From Arthrobacter sp. (GTDB taxonomy: Bacteria > Actinomycetota > Actinomycetes > Actinomycetales > Micrococcaceae): DNA of 64,000 bases. The stretch lies in assembly GCA_031277795.1 (NCBI GenBank), contig JAITLQ010000011.1:61744-125743 (forward strand), in the 5' to 3' direction. A model generated the notes under the pieces. It was not told the origin of the DNA, did no database searches, and saw nothing but the letters and a program-made list of their open reading frames with translations. Positions 31,003 through 38,819 of the stretch are shown here, piece by piece; positions within the stretch are counted from its first letter, which is position 1, and every line of letters begins with the position of its first letter. A program made the position numbers and the translations under genes.

Positions 31003-31641
31003 TTAGCGCGTGATGAGAGGGGAGAGGCCGGCCGCCTTGGCGGCCGCTCCGTTCAGTCCGAGCGACTCGAGCCAATTCCCGAGCATCTGGTAGCCGCCCT
31101 CGGTCAGGACCGACTCGGGGTGGAACTGCACCCCCCACAGCGGGGCCGTGCGGTGGCTCAGGCCCATGATGACGCCGCCCGCCGTCACGGCCGTGACCTC
31201 GAGCTGCTCGGGGACCGTGGCCGGTTCCACCGAGAGCGAGTGGTAACGCGTGGCGGTAAACGTCTCCGGGAGGCCTGCAAACAGCGCGTGGCCCTCGTGG
31301 CGGACCCGGGAGGTCTTGCCGTGCATGAGCTCCTCGGCGTGCGAAACTACGCCACCGAAGGCCTCCGCGAGCGCCTGATGCCCGAGGCACACGCCGAGCA
31401 TGGGCTTGGCTTGCGCCTCGCACCAGCGGATCACGTCGAGGCAGACGCCGGCGCCGGCGGGGTTGCCAGGGCCGGGGGAGACGAGGACGCCGTCCGATGC
31501 CTCGGCGAGGCGCAACACCTCCTCGAGCGGGAGATCGTCGTTGCGAATGACGGTGGTCTCGGCCCCGAGCTCGCGCAGGTAGCCGACGAGGGTGAAGACG
31601 AAGCTGTCGTAGTTATCGATCACCAGGACGGAGGTGCTCAT
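31003..31641 (-). CDS. trpG: Anthranilate/aminodeoxychorismate synthase component II (glutamine amidotransferase)
   Basis: A 212-aa class I glutamine amidotransferase that supplies ammonia for anthranilate or 4-amino-4-deoxychorismate synthesis. IDNYDSFVF is at the N-terminus, oxyanion motif SPGPGNP, nucleophile Cys in GVCLGHQA, and the His-Glu of the triad in GVQFHPES. The start ATG at 31641 gives the normal length. It sits in the trpG position of the actinobacterial oriC neighbourhood, convergent with pknB. Whether it serves tryptophan or folate (pabA) cannot be told without a synthase partner. Confidence 0.93.
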   Translation of the reverse strand: MSTSVLVIDNYDSFVFTLVGYLRELGAETTVIRNDDLPLEEVLRLAEASDGVLVSPGPGNPAGAGVCLDVIRWCEAQAKPMLGVCLGHQALAEAFGGVVSHAEELMHGKTSRVRHEGHALFAGLPETFTATRYHSLSVEPATVPEQLEVTAVTAGGVIMGLSHRTAPLWGVQFHPESVLTEGGYQMLGNWLESLGLNGAAAKAAGLSPLITR

Positions 31642-31655
31642 GGCGGTGGCTTTCT

Positions 31656-31838
31656 TCAGTCGGTGAGGGGGATCGGGGCGCTCGCGCCGACCGTGGAATC
31701 GGTCCACGGCGAGTACTGGCTTGCCCACGGGAAGACGTAATTCATGAGGACGAGCACCACGAGGGCCAGCAGCAACAGCGTCTGAATGATGCGGATCCAC
31801 AGCGGGCCGGGCAGGTGCCGGAAGAGCCAGGCGTACAT
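31656..31838 (-). CDS. Small membrane protein next to sortase
   Basis: A 60-aa protein with one strong transmembrane helix (about residues 17-36, IIQTLLLLALVVLVLMNYVF). It is preceded by Trp/Pro-rich sequence and followed by a short extracellular tail. It starts 3 bp after the sortase stop, so it is co-expressed with it. Similar tiny proteins occupy this place in other actinobacteria. Function unknown. Confidence 0.82.
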   Translation of the reverse strand: MYAWLFRHLPGPLWIRIIQTLLLLALVVLVLMNYVFPWASQYSPWTDSTVGASAPIPLTD

Positions 31839-31841
31839 GGG

Positions 31842-32585
31842 TCAGTCCTTTCCTACGCCGGTGGTCCGCTTCACGAGGTCGCGGATCTCCGCGGGGAAGG
31901 CCTTGCCGGTCGGCGTGAAAGCGGTCTGTTCGAGGTGCACCACCATGCGCAGGTCCGTGGTGAACGGCGGGTGGCAGGTGGTCAGCGTGAGCAGCTTGTC
32001 GGTGGGCTTTGCCGCCGCGTCGCCCGGAACCGGGAAGAGCACGTCCCCGCGGTCCGGGGCCACGATCTGCGTGGAGCGATAGGTGTAGGTGTACAGGCCG
32101 TCCGCCGTCTGGATGTAGGCCTTGTCGCCCTCGGAGAGCTTGTCCATGTCCCAGAAGACCTGGCCGTGCGTCTGCCGGTGACCGGCGAGGCCGACGTTGC
32201 CAACCTCACCCGGCATCTGCGTGGTGGGGTAGTGCCCCACGCCCACGGTATCGAGGACGTCCATGCCCACGCCCTGCGCAATCGGCTTGGCGAAGGCGTC
32301 GCCGAAGGCGGGGACGTAGAGCACACCCCACACCTTGCCCTCGATGGGGTGTTTGGGGGCCTCGGGTTCCTTCGCGCCCTCCGTGGCGGGCTTGAAGTCC
32401 TGCGAGATCGCCTTCAACGCCGAGTTCTGGGTGTTGCTCGCCTCGAGGTTGGTCCACCACAACTGCCACACGACAAAGAGCAGGAGGACCACACCGAGGG
32501 TCAGCAGGATTTCCCCGACACCACCCACCAGTATCGAAATGACACCTCGTCGCGGCGCGGCTCGCCGCGGCTGATTGCGTGCCAC
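31842..32585 (-). CDS. Class E sortase
   Basis: A 247-aa cysteine transpeptidase that attaches secreted proteins to peptidoglycan. The GTG start at 32585 follows AAGGAG; the longer open frame would run through the crgA promoter. An N-terminal transmembrane helix (about 16-42) anchors the catalytic domain outside. Active-site residues are H136 in GLAGHRQTHG, C204 in TLTTC and R213. Class E enzymes usually recognise LAXTG-type signals. It is divergent from crgA. Confidence 0.92.
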   Translation of the reverse strand: MARNQPRRAAPRRGVISILVGGVGEILLTLGVVLLLFVVWQLWWTNLEASNTQNSALKAISQDFKPATEGAKEPEAPKHPIEGKVWGVLYVPAFGDAFAKPIAQGVGMDVLDTVGVGHYPTTQMPGEVGNVGLAGHRQTHGQVFWDMDKLSEGDKAYIQTADGLYTYTYRSTQIVAPDRGDVLFPVPGDAAAKPTDKLLTLTTCHPPFTTDLRMVVHLEQTAFTPTGKAFPAEIRDLVKRTTGVGKD

Positions 32586-32708
32586 GTGGCTCCTTCCCCT
32601 TTGTGGGAGCGTAGAACAGTTAGGATGTTGTCCCGACCCGCGCGTGCGCGATGGGTCGGTCCAGCCTATCGCCCGTCGGCCCCTGGACAGGGGTCGCAGG
32701 AGGAAACC

Positions 32709-33035
32709 GTGCCAGAGTCCACCTCGCCCCGAAAGTCCGAGTCGCTCGATAAGGACATCTCGAAGATCGGCAATCCCGAGAAGCGCGCAGCCGCGGAGGC
32801 CGCCCGCGAGGCCAAGCGGGATCGCCAGGCACGTGAATTCAAGCCGGTGCCGACCTGGTACAAGGTCATCATGTTCGGGCTGATGGTCCTGGGTCTGCTG
32901 TGGATCGTGACGTATTACATCGCCGCCATGGTGGGGGTCGCGCTCCCGATCCCCGGCATCAACAACTGGAACATCCTCATCGGCTTCGGCCTGGCCCTCG
33001 TCGGCTTCATCATGATGATGGGCTGGCGCGACTAG
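32709..33035 (+). CDS. crgA: CrgA: cell division protein
   Basis: A 108-aa protein with a charged N-terminal cytoplasmic segment of about 45 residues and two transmembrane helices (about 50-72 and 84-104). Family hallmarks are PVPTWYKVIMFGLMVLGL between tail and helix 1, and NNWNILIGFGL at helix 2. CrgA coordinates septal peptidoglycan synthesis by contacting FtsZ, FtsI/FtsQ and CwsA. GTG start at 32709, with AGGAGGAAACC upstream. It is in the standard place beside sortase and trpG. Confidence 0.94.
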   Translation: MPESTSPRKSESLDKDISKIGNPEKRAAAEAAREAKRDRQAREFKPVPTWYKVIMFGLMVLGLLWIVTYYIAAMVGVALPIPGINNWNILIGFGLALVGFIMMMGWRD

Positions 33036-33070
33036 CGCCTTCGGTCCCTGGCCGCCCCGACGGGCGGCGC

Positions 33071-33103
33071 CGGCCCGGTTCGCCACTTCGGCGGGCCGGG
33101 CCG
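33071..33103 (+). terminator. Hairpin downstream of crgA
   Basis: CGGCCCGG and CCGGGCCG form the outer stem, with an inner CGCC-acttc-GGCG. It lies 35 bp after the crgA stop. Confidence 0.6.
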
Positions 33104-33178
33104 TTGCTGTGCCGCCGCTATACTTGCTTTATCGACATTCTGTCGGAAAAGTTTCGCAGCAACGATCCGGGGATCAGC

Positions 33179-33691
33179 ATGAGCACTCCAGCCCAGAGCA
33201 CCGACGCGCAGCGAAGCGCCGAGCCGGAGGGGCGTTTCTCGCCCCGGCGGCTCTACGGGGCGCTCGCCCTCGGCGAGATGATCACGTGGGCGCTGCTGCT
33301 CTTTGGCATGGCCCTGAAGTACACCGACATGACCCCGGCCGTGGTGCCGGTGGCAGGCATGCTCCACGGCATCGTCTTTGTCTCCTACTGCGTGGTGACG
33401 GTGTTCGTGTGGGTTGACGGGCGCTGGAGCGCCGGCCGGGGCCTCCTCGGCCTCCTCAGCGCCATCGTCCCCTTCTGCACGTACCCCTTCGAGCGCAACA
33501 CGCTCAAGGCTGGCCTCCTCGGCACCGCCTGGCGCCTGGGCGCCGGGGGAGAGGAGCCCCGCGGCCCCCTCGAACGCCTGCAGTCGTGGTGCTTGCGTCA
33601 CGCCGGGCTGGCCATCGTCCTCGGCGTCCTTCTCGTGGCGGCCATCGTCACCGTGCTGCTCATCCTGGGTCCGCCCGTCCCCCAGGGCTAA
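33179..33691 (+). CDS. DUF3817 domain membrane protein
   Basis: A 170-aa membrane protein with about four helices. The DUF3817 core is clear: RLYGALALGEMITWALLLFG, YTD, VPVAGMLHGIVFVSYCV, and PFCTYPFERN. Start ATG at 33179 lies after GGGGATCAGC. An extra hydrophobic segment at the C-terminus (about 145-168) precedes the stop. The family is widespread in actinobacteria near the origin, but its function is unknown. Confidence 0.87.
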   Translation: MSTPAQSTDAQRSAEPEGRFSPRRLYGALALGEMITWALLLFGMALKYTDMTPAVVPVAGMLHGIVFVSYCVVTVFVWVDGRWSAGRGLLGLLSAIVPFCTYPFERNTLKAGLLGTAWRLGAGGEEPRGPLERLQSWCLRHAGLAIVLGVLLVAAIVTVLLILGPPVPQG

Positions 33692-33774
33692 GCGCCTCTT
33701 GGTGGTGCCTCGGGGAGCCGGCCTCGAGGCCAGGGGCGCCGGGCTCGCCCCGGCCGGGCCCGCCCGGCCGAGAC

Positions 33775-33794
33775 CGCCCGGCCGCGGCCGGGCG
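33775..33794. terminator. GC palindrome between convergent genes
   Basis: A perfect 20-bp palindrome starting CGCCCGGCCG, directly at the 3' end of the DUF4442 gene and 84 bp past the DUF3817 stop. Confidence 0.5.
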
Positions 33795-33796
33795 AG

Positions 33797-34330
33797 TCAG
33801 GAACGCTTGGCCCGCACGTAAACCTGCTTGCGATAGCGGGCCACGAGCGCGCCGTCGGCGTCCTTGATCTCCGCCTCGAACCACTCGAGCACCTTGTCGC
33901 CGCCCGCGGCGGCGGCCCTGAGCGCCTCAATGCGTTCGTCGTCGACCTCAAAGCTGGCGCGCACGGCCGTGCGCCCGGGCGCCACGAACTCGATCTCCCC
34001 GCGGCGGTCCCACACCACGTAGCCCGGGCCCATGCGCCGCAACACGAGCAGCATGAACCACGGGTCGCACATGGAGAACAGGCTGCCCCCGAACTGCGTT
34101 CCCACGTAGTTGGCGTTGAACGGGGAGCGGCGCAGCCGAACCGTGGCGCTGCGCCACTCCCGATCCAGCTCCTCCACCACCACCCCCGCGCCGAGGAAGG
34201 GCGGCCACAGGCTCATGCCGCGCCGCAGGACGGCGGGGTTGGCCATCCCGCGAGAGATCGCACGGCGCGGGGCGCCGAGCAGGCGCGTGAGCCGGGGGAG
34301 GGGAGCACGACGGCGAGTGGTGGCGTTCAT
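33797..34330 (-). CDS. DUF4442 (hotdog-fold, thioesterase-like) protein
   Basis: A 177-aa soluble protein resembling the DUF4442 branch of hotdog-fold proteins related to PaaI/YiiD thioesterases. Characteristic stretches are SPFNANYVGTQFGGSLFSMCDPW (the substrate-pocket helix region), GPGYVVWDRRGEIEF and a final acidic strand. No catalytic residue can be assigned with confidence. It is a single gene, convergent with DUF3817. An acyl-CoA or acyl-carrier substrate is a family-level inference. Confidence 0.82.
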   Translation of the reverse strand: MNATTRRRAPLPRLTRLLGAPRRAISRGMANPAVLRRGMSLWPPFLGAGVVVEELDREWRSATVRLRRSPFNANYVGTQFGGSLFSMCDPWFMLLVLRRMGPGYVVWDRRGEIEFVAPGRTAVRASFEVDDERIEALRAAAAGGDKVLEWFEAEIKDADGALVARYRKQVYVRAKRS

Positions 34331-34384
34331 GGGCCCACCTTAGGTCAAGTTACCCTCTAGTAACCAGAGCCTGCGCCCCCCAGT

Positions 34385-35374
34385 TCACTCCGCCGGCCGC
34401 TCCATGGACACGCCAGTGCGCACCACACTGAAGCCGGCCCGCTCGTAGACGCCGTTGGCACCGGTGGGGCTGGCAGCGTCCACGCCCAGCTCCGCCTTCT
34501 CGAGGCCGGCCGCCCGACCGGCAGCGAGCACCTGCTGCAGCAGGGTCGAGGCCAGGTGCAAGCCGCGGGCCTCCCTGCGCGTGCCCACGAGCGAGACATA
34601 CTGTTCGCCCGCCACCCACTCCTCGCTCAAGACGTAGGCGAGCACCTCTCCGCTGGCTTCATCGACAGCGATCCGCGAGAGCCCGGGGCGAAAGACGCGT
34701 TTGGCCCACATCTGAGACCAGCGCTGCGCGCTCTGCTCGCTGGATCCCCAGTGATCCTGAAAGGCCTCGTTGTGCGCAAGCCGCACCGCCTCCGCGTCCT
34801 CCACGGTCGGCGCGCGCAGCTCAAGCCGCGGGCCGCCTGGCGCGGGAACCGCCTGCTCCGAGGGCTGCCACTGTTCGAGGCTCACGCGCATGTCGCTGAA
34901 GTACCTGGCGACCACGAAGCCGTGATCAACCAGGAGCTGGGCGGCGTCCGAACGCTCCTCACGCCCCCAGGCGCCCACCACCACGGGCAGGCCCGGATGT
35001 TTCTCCCTCGCCTTCTCCCGCGCGCGAACCGCGCACCATTCAAGGAGCTGCGAGCCGATCCCGAGGCCCCGCCACTCGGGGACCACGACGCCGCCGGCGT
35101 GGGCGCGAATCACGCCGTCCCTGGGCGAGGACGCCACACCCGCCTCGGCCCACGCCACCACGCCGGCCTCCGGGTGGACCGCCACCCTGACGTCGCTCTC
35201 CAGCACGAAGTCGGCCCGCTGCCACTCCACGCGCTGATCCTCGAGCTCCACGATCTCGTCAGTGTCGTCCACCAGGGCCGCCCGATTGGACAGCGCGTTG
35301 GCCGCCTCAAGGTCACCCCAGCCCGCCGGGCGGTAAAGCACCTCGGCCGCGGAACGTGCCCGTTCTTCCCCCAT
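34385..35374 (-). CDS. GNAT family N-acetyltransferase with two GNAT-like domains
   Basis: A protein of about 329 aa (334 if it starts at the ATG at 35389). The ATG at 35374 is preferred because GGAGGGG lies just before it. The acetyl-CoA loop VPEWRGLGIGSQLL is in the N-terminal half. The C-terminal half contains a second GNAT-type pattern ending in NGVYERAGF and VGTRREARGLHLASTLL. Such tandem-GNAT proteins include mycothiol synthase (MshD) relatives, but identity with MshD is not claimed. It borders the gene-free DnaA-box segment. Confidence 0.82.
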   Translation of the reverse strand: MGEERARSAAEVLYRPAGWGDLEAANALSNRAALVDDTDEIVELEDQRVEWQRADFVLESDVRVAVHPEAGVVAWAEAGVASSPRDGVIRAHAGGVVVPEWRGLGIGSQLLEWCAVRAREKAREKHPGLPVVVGAWGREERSDAAQLLVDHGFVVARYFSDMRVSLEQWQPSEQAVPAPGGPRLELRAPTVEDAEAVRLAHNEAFQDHWGSSEQSAQRWSQMWAKRVFRPGLSRIAVDEASGEVLAYVLSEEWVAGEQYVSLVGTRREARGLHLASTLLQQVLAAGRAAGLEKAELGVDAASPTGANGVYERAGFSVVRTGVSMERPAE

Positions 35375-35608
35375 CACCCCTCCAATCATTGAATCTTCTC
35401 AATCACTCTCGGGTCCCGAGACTACGCGACGACCACGCCTTTCCACCAGGACTATCGAGCAATGCGACCCACACGATGTTCACAAGAGTTATCCACAGCT
35501 GTGCATAGCCGGGGGCTCCGGGCCACCGGCGGCGGACTCCGGGACGACCATCGGCCGAGGAGGGCGGCTTTTCCGGGGACCACCACCGCAACGCCCCTCG
35601 CGCCTTGT

Positions 35609-35637
35609 CGAATCACACCGGTGTAAGTTGTCCACAT
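35609..35637 (+). repeat. 29-bp DnaA-box repeat, copy 1
   Basis: CGAATCACACCGGTGTAAG followed by TTGTCCACAT. It matches the copy at 35888-35916 with one substitution and combines the palindrome ACACCGGTGT with a DnaA box 4 bp on. Confidence 0.8.
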
Positions 35638-35887
35638 CTTGGGGAAGAGATGTGGAGAACCGGTGGACAGGGCGGGGATAACTTGCGCATGACACGCGGT
35701 TTCGCCCCCGCCCTGGGCGCCGATGGGCCGTTTTCATCCCGAATATCCACCCTCGGTGCACAAGAGTTATCCACAACGGTGGATAAGGTCTGTGAACAAC
35801 GGGGCATATAAGCGGGTCCTCGAACGCTCCCGCGCCGAGAACGCCGGGATCACCCGGCTCCGCGGCACCGCGTCCCACCGCGACCGG

Positions 35888-35916
35888 CGAATCACACCGG
35901 TGTGAGTTGTCCACAT
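35888..35916 (+). repeat. 29-bp DnaA-box repeat, copy 2
   Basis: CGAATCACACCGGTGTGAG followed by TTGTCCACAT, directly adjoining a second, self-complementary box TTGTGCACA(A). Here the palindrome extends to TCACACCGGTGTGA. Confidence 0.8.
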
Positions 35917-35981
35917 TGTGCACAAGGCCTGTGGGTAAGCCTGTGCACACCGCTTTTCGCGCGGGATTCCTCCGAAGGAAA

Positions 35982-36021
35982 CGGCTCGCCCCGGAGACCG
36001 AGAGATCTCCGGGGCGAGCCG
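35982..36021. terminator. 16-bp hairpin after the rhomboid gene
   Basis: CGGCTCGCCCCGGAGA and its exact complement flank an 8-nt loop, 35 bp past the rhomboid stop codon. It would insulate the DnaA-box segment from rhomboid transcription. Confidence 0.75.
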
Positions 36022-36056
36022 TAGTGATGACCGAGCGGCGGCCGCTCGTCGGGGGT

Positions 36057-36932
36057 TCAGGAACCGTAGGTCGCCAGGAACTCGTCCCTCGCCTGAAGGC
36101 CCAGGTACATGCCGGCCGCCACGAGGACGATAGCCACGATCACCGTGCAGGCCACGTGGTACGCGCCGCGATGCTGCTTCGCCTGAGAACCGCTCGCGTA
36201 GACCCCGCCCAGAACCAGGCCCGTCACGAGTCCGCCCACGTGGGCCTGCCAGGAGACGTTGCTGCCGATCATGAAGCCGTAGGCCAGGTTGATGCCGAGC
36301 ACGACGGCCATGGAGATCAGCGCCTGTCGGTCGTGCCGCAGCTCAACGAGCAGGGCGGCACCGATGGCGAAGATGCCTCCGGAGGCTCCCCACCCCGACG
36401 AGAGCGGGTCCGTGAGCAGGGCCTGCGCCACGCTACCGCCGACCACGCCGACGCAGAAGACCGCCGCGAAGCGCCAGTGCCCCAGCACCGGTTCGAGGGC
36501 TCGCCCCAGGAACCAGAGCGAGAGCATGTTCAGCGCCAGGTGCACTGGCAGGGGATTGCTGGTGTCGTGCAGGAAGCCGGCGGTGAGCATGCGCCACGGC
36601 TCGCTCCAGAGCAGCACGTTGGCTTGGACGAAGGCGGACGAGAAGCCGGGGACAAAGAGCTGCAGGAGGTACCCGATGACGCACAGCGCCATGATCGTGT
36701 GGGTCACGACGGGGCGCCTGGCCCGGATCACCACGCCGCTGGCCGTGCGCACCTGCCTCACGCCCCGCTGCGCCTCGCGGACGCAATCGACGCAATGTGT
36801 CCCCACGGGGGCCGGGCGCTGGCATTCTGGGCAGGCGGGGCGGCCGCACCGCTGGCAGCGCACGTAGCTGATGCGATCCGGATGGCGGGGGCAACGCGGG
36901 GGCTCCGCGGGCAGCTGGGGCTCGGTGCTCAT
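36057..36932 (-). CDS. Rhomboid family intramembrane serine protease with zinc-finger N-terminus
   Basis: A 291-aa protein. The N-terminus has a B-box-like zinc motif (CPRHPDRISYVRCQRCGRPAC, then CPEC, HCVDC). About six or seven transmembrane helices follow. The rhomboid catalytic Ser is in GASGGIFAIG and the His in WQAHVGGLVTGLVLG; the HLALNMLSLWFLGR segment is the usual helix 2 signature. Start ATG at 36932 has AGGAG upstream. It sits beside ppiA, as in Mycobacterium and Streptomyces. It cleaves membrane proteins; substrates are unknown. Confidence 0.93.
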   Translation of the reverse strand: MSTEPQLPAEPPRCPRHPDRISYVRCQRCGRPACPECQRPAPVGTHCVDCVREAQRGVRQVRTASGVVIRARRPVVTHTIMALCVIGYLLQLFVPGFSSAFVQANVLLWSEPWRMLTAGFLHDTSNPLPVHLALNMLSLWFLGRALEPVLGHWRFAAVFCVGVVGGSVAQALLTDPLSSGWGASGGIFAIGAALLVELRHDRQALISMAVVLGINLAYGFMIGSNVSWQAHVGGLVTGLVLGGVYASGSQAKQHRGAYHVACTVIVAIVLVAAGMYLGLQARDEFLATYGS

Positions 36933-37062
36933 CGCTTGAGCATCTCCTTGTTTCGAGGGCGCCGTGCGGCTGGCATCGCCACCGGGGCGGGTACACCGCG
37001 GGGGCGGCCGCCACAGCTCTTGGCCTGGCAACCGCCCCCGCGAAAGAACCTGAGCTAGAGGC

Positions 37063-37605
37063 TCAGAGGGTCTCGATGTCGATCGAGGAGATGACAACGT
37101 CCTCGAGCGGCTTGTCGCGGCCATCGGTGGCCACGGCGTTCAGGGAGTCGACGACACCCTTGGAGGCCTCGTCGGCGACCTCACCGAAGATGGTGTGCTT
37201 GCCCTGCAGCCAGGTGGTCGGCACGGAGGTGATGAAGAACTGGGAGCCGTTGGTGCCCTTGCCCATGCGGATGCCCGCGTTGGCCATGGCCAGCTTGTAG
37301 GGGGCGGTGAAGTCCAGCTCGGGGTGGATCTCATCGTCGAACTGGTAGCCCGGGCCACCGACGCCCTGGCCCAGCGGATCGCCGCCCTGGATCATGAAGT
37401 CCTGGATGATGCGGTGGAAGATGGTGCCGTCGTAGAGCGGCGTGTTGCGCTGCTCGCCCGTGGCCGGGTCAACCCAGGTGATCTCACCCGTGGCCAGGCC
37501 AACGAAGTTCTGCACCGTCTTGGGCGCGTGGTTGCCGAACAGGTTGACGACAACGTCGCCCTGAGTCGTGTGGATGGTCGCCTTGTGCGTGGGAATCGCG
37601 GTCAT
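37063..37605 (-). CDS. ppiA: Cyclophilin-type peptidyl-prolyl cis-trans isomerase
   Basis: A 180-aa cytoplasmic cyclophilin that isomerises peptide bonds before proline. Active-site segments are visible: FHRIIQDFMIQGGDP, MANAGIRMGKGTNGSQFFITS and WLQGKHTIFGEV. Start is the ATG at 37605 (MTAIPTHKATIHT); a GTG two codons upstream is possible. It occupies the usual origin-proximal place next to rhomboid and is divergent from the Ala/Lys-rich membrane protein gene. Confidence 0.95.
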   Translation of the reverse strand: MTAIPTHKATIHTTQGDVVVNLFGNHAPKTVQNFVGLATGEITWVDPATGEQRNTPLYDGTIFHRIIQDFMIQGGDPLGQGVGGPGYQFDDEIHPELDFTAPYKLAMANAGIRMGKGTNGSQFFITSVPTTWLQGKHTIFGEVADEASKGVVDSLNAVATDGRDKPLEDVVISSIDIETL

Positions 37606-37754
37606 GTCCACATTCTTTCATGGCACCCCGCCGCGGGGCGCTGCCGCACCTTCGCGCTCAGAGAACACCCAGGCGCAGGAAGTCCCTCGACACAGCGCAG
37701 CGGCCGGGAAGCACAGTAGGCTAACGAGACCACGCCCAGACGAAACGGGGAGCC

Positions 37755-38723
37755 ATGACCAGCAAGAAGTCCATCACCCGCGACGTGCAGCGCACTGTCT
37801 CGGACACCGTGGAGAGCGTTCGCGATTGGGCCGCTCCCCGCGTTCATGCGGCGGCGGAGGCCCTCAGCCAGGGCTACGAGCAGGTGGCCCCAAAGATCCA
37901 CGAGGGCCTCGAGACCGCCAAGGAACGCGCGGCCGAGTTCGTGGACAAGGTCCAGGAGAACGCCGCCCCCAAGCTCAAGGAACTAGGGGAGCAGGCCCAG
38001 GGCAGCGCCGCCGCCGTGAGCGAAAACGTCCAGCACGTCGTCTCCGATCTGGCCGCGCAGGCCGGCGGGGCCGCGCAGAAGGCCGTCGAGGGGGCCAAGG
38101 ACGCGGGACGCGAAGCCGGCGCGCAGGCGCAGGGCATCGCACAGACTCTGACCGAGAACGTCAAGAAGGGAAGCGACAAGGTGAGCAAGCAGCTCAAGGT
38201 GTCCAAGAAGGATCTCAAGGCGCAGGCCAAGGCAGCCGCTGCGGCGGCGAAGGAGGCCGCGGAGCAGGCGAAGGCCGAGGCCAAGGCCTCGAAGAAGAAG
38301 AGCGGCAAGAAGCGCTTCTTCCTCTTTGTCCTCTTCTCCGGCCTGGTGGCCGCTGGCGTGGCCGTCTGGAAGGCCTCCCAGCCCGTCGAGGACCCGTGGA
38401 AGAACCCCGCCCCGGCGGAGAAGGCCCCCACCCCGGCCAACAGCCCGGCCGGTGAGCGCTCCGCGACGGTGGCCGAGGTGAAGGACAAGGTGGCCGAGAC
38501 CGCCAAGCACGTTGCGGCCGAGGCGAAGGGCAAGGCCGAGGACGTCAAGGAGGCGGCTCAGGAGGTCGTGGCCGAGGCAAAGGACAAGGCCGAGGACGCC
38601 GTTGACGCCGCCAAGGAGGGTGCCGCGAAGGCGTCCGACGCCGCCAAGGACGCGGGTGCCAAGGTCGCCAACGCTGCCGCCAAGGCCGCCGAGGCCGCCA
38701 AGAAGGCGGCAGAGAAGGCCTGA
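37755..38723 (+). CDS. Ala/Lys-rich coiled-coil membrane protein at the cwsA position
   Basis: A 322-aa protein dominated by Ala, Lys and Glu. The N-terminal part (about 1-190) consists of amphipathic heptad-like repeats (late-embryogenesis- or histone H1-like). A basic patch KKKSGKKR precedes one transmembrane helix (about 194-212). The C-terminal part has repeats of the type AEAKxKAEDVKEAA. Its place between ppiA and the gyrA-linked tRNAs is that of mycobacterial cwsA, a one-helix CrgA/Wag31 partner, but it is more than twice as long and similarity cannot be judged by eye. A strong terminator follows. Confidence 0.8.
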   Translation: MTSKKSITRDVQRTVSDTVESVRDWAAPRVHAAAEALSQGYEQVAPKIHEGLETAKERAAEFVDKVQENAAPKLKELGEQAQGSAAAVSENVQHVVSDLAAQAGGAAQKAVEGAKDAGREAGAQAQGIAQTLTENVKKGSDKVSKQLKVSKKDLKAQAKAAAAAAKEAAEQAKAEAKASKKKSGKKRFFLFVLFSGLVAAGVAVWKASQPVEDPWKNPAPAEKAPTPANSPAGERSATVAEVKDKVAETAKHVAAEAKGKAEDVKEAAQEVVAEAKDKAEDAVDAAKEGAAKASDAAKDAGAKVANAAAKAAEAAKKAAEKA

Positions 38724-38755
38724 TCGCTCAGGTCTTCGGCCAAGCAGCCAGAACA

Positions 38756-38793
38756 CGCGAGGCCCCTCCCCTCACCGGGGGAGGGGCCTCGCG
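38756..38793. terminator. 16-bp GC hairpin
   Basis: CGCGAGGCCCCTCCCC and its complement around a 5-6-nt loop, 33 bp after the coiled-coil protein gene and just before the next gene's ribosome site. Confidence 0.75.
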
Positions 38794-38819
38794 TCGAATC
38801 ACCATCCACGAGGAGTCTC

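Larger units (their letters stand above)
35481..35938. other. Modular DnaA-box cluster, 15 kb from dnaA
   Basis: Boxes seen: TTATCCACA at 35489 and 35767 (perfect), TTGTCCACA at 35628 and 35907, TTGTTCACA (minus, 35791-35799), TTGTGCACA at 35916 (palindromic), and near matches at 35651, 35778 (TTATCCACC, minus) and 35930 (TTACCCACA, minus). They form two modules offset by 278-279 bp: CACAAGAGTTATCCACA, about 111 bp, then CGAATCACACCGGTGT with the second box. It may be a DnaA-titrating or reactivating site (datA- or DARS-like) or an extra origin element. Function not shown. Confidence 0.7.
35375..36056. other. Gene-free segment housing a DnaA-box cluster
   Basis: No gene is supported in about 680 bp between the leftward acetyltransferase and rhomboid genes. 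The left part carries the acetyltransferase promoter, the centre the DnaA-box array and the right part the rhomboid terminator. The segment is not conspicuously AT-rich. Confidence 0.8.
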
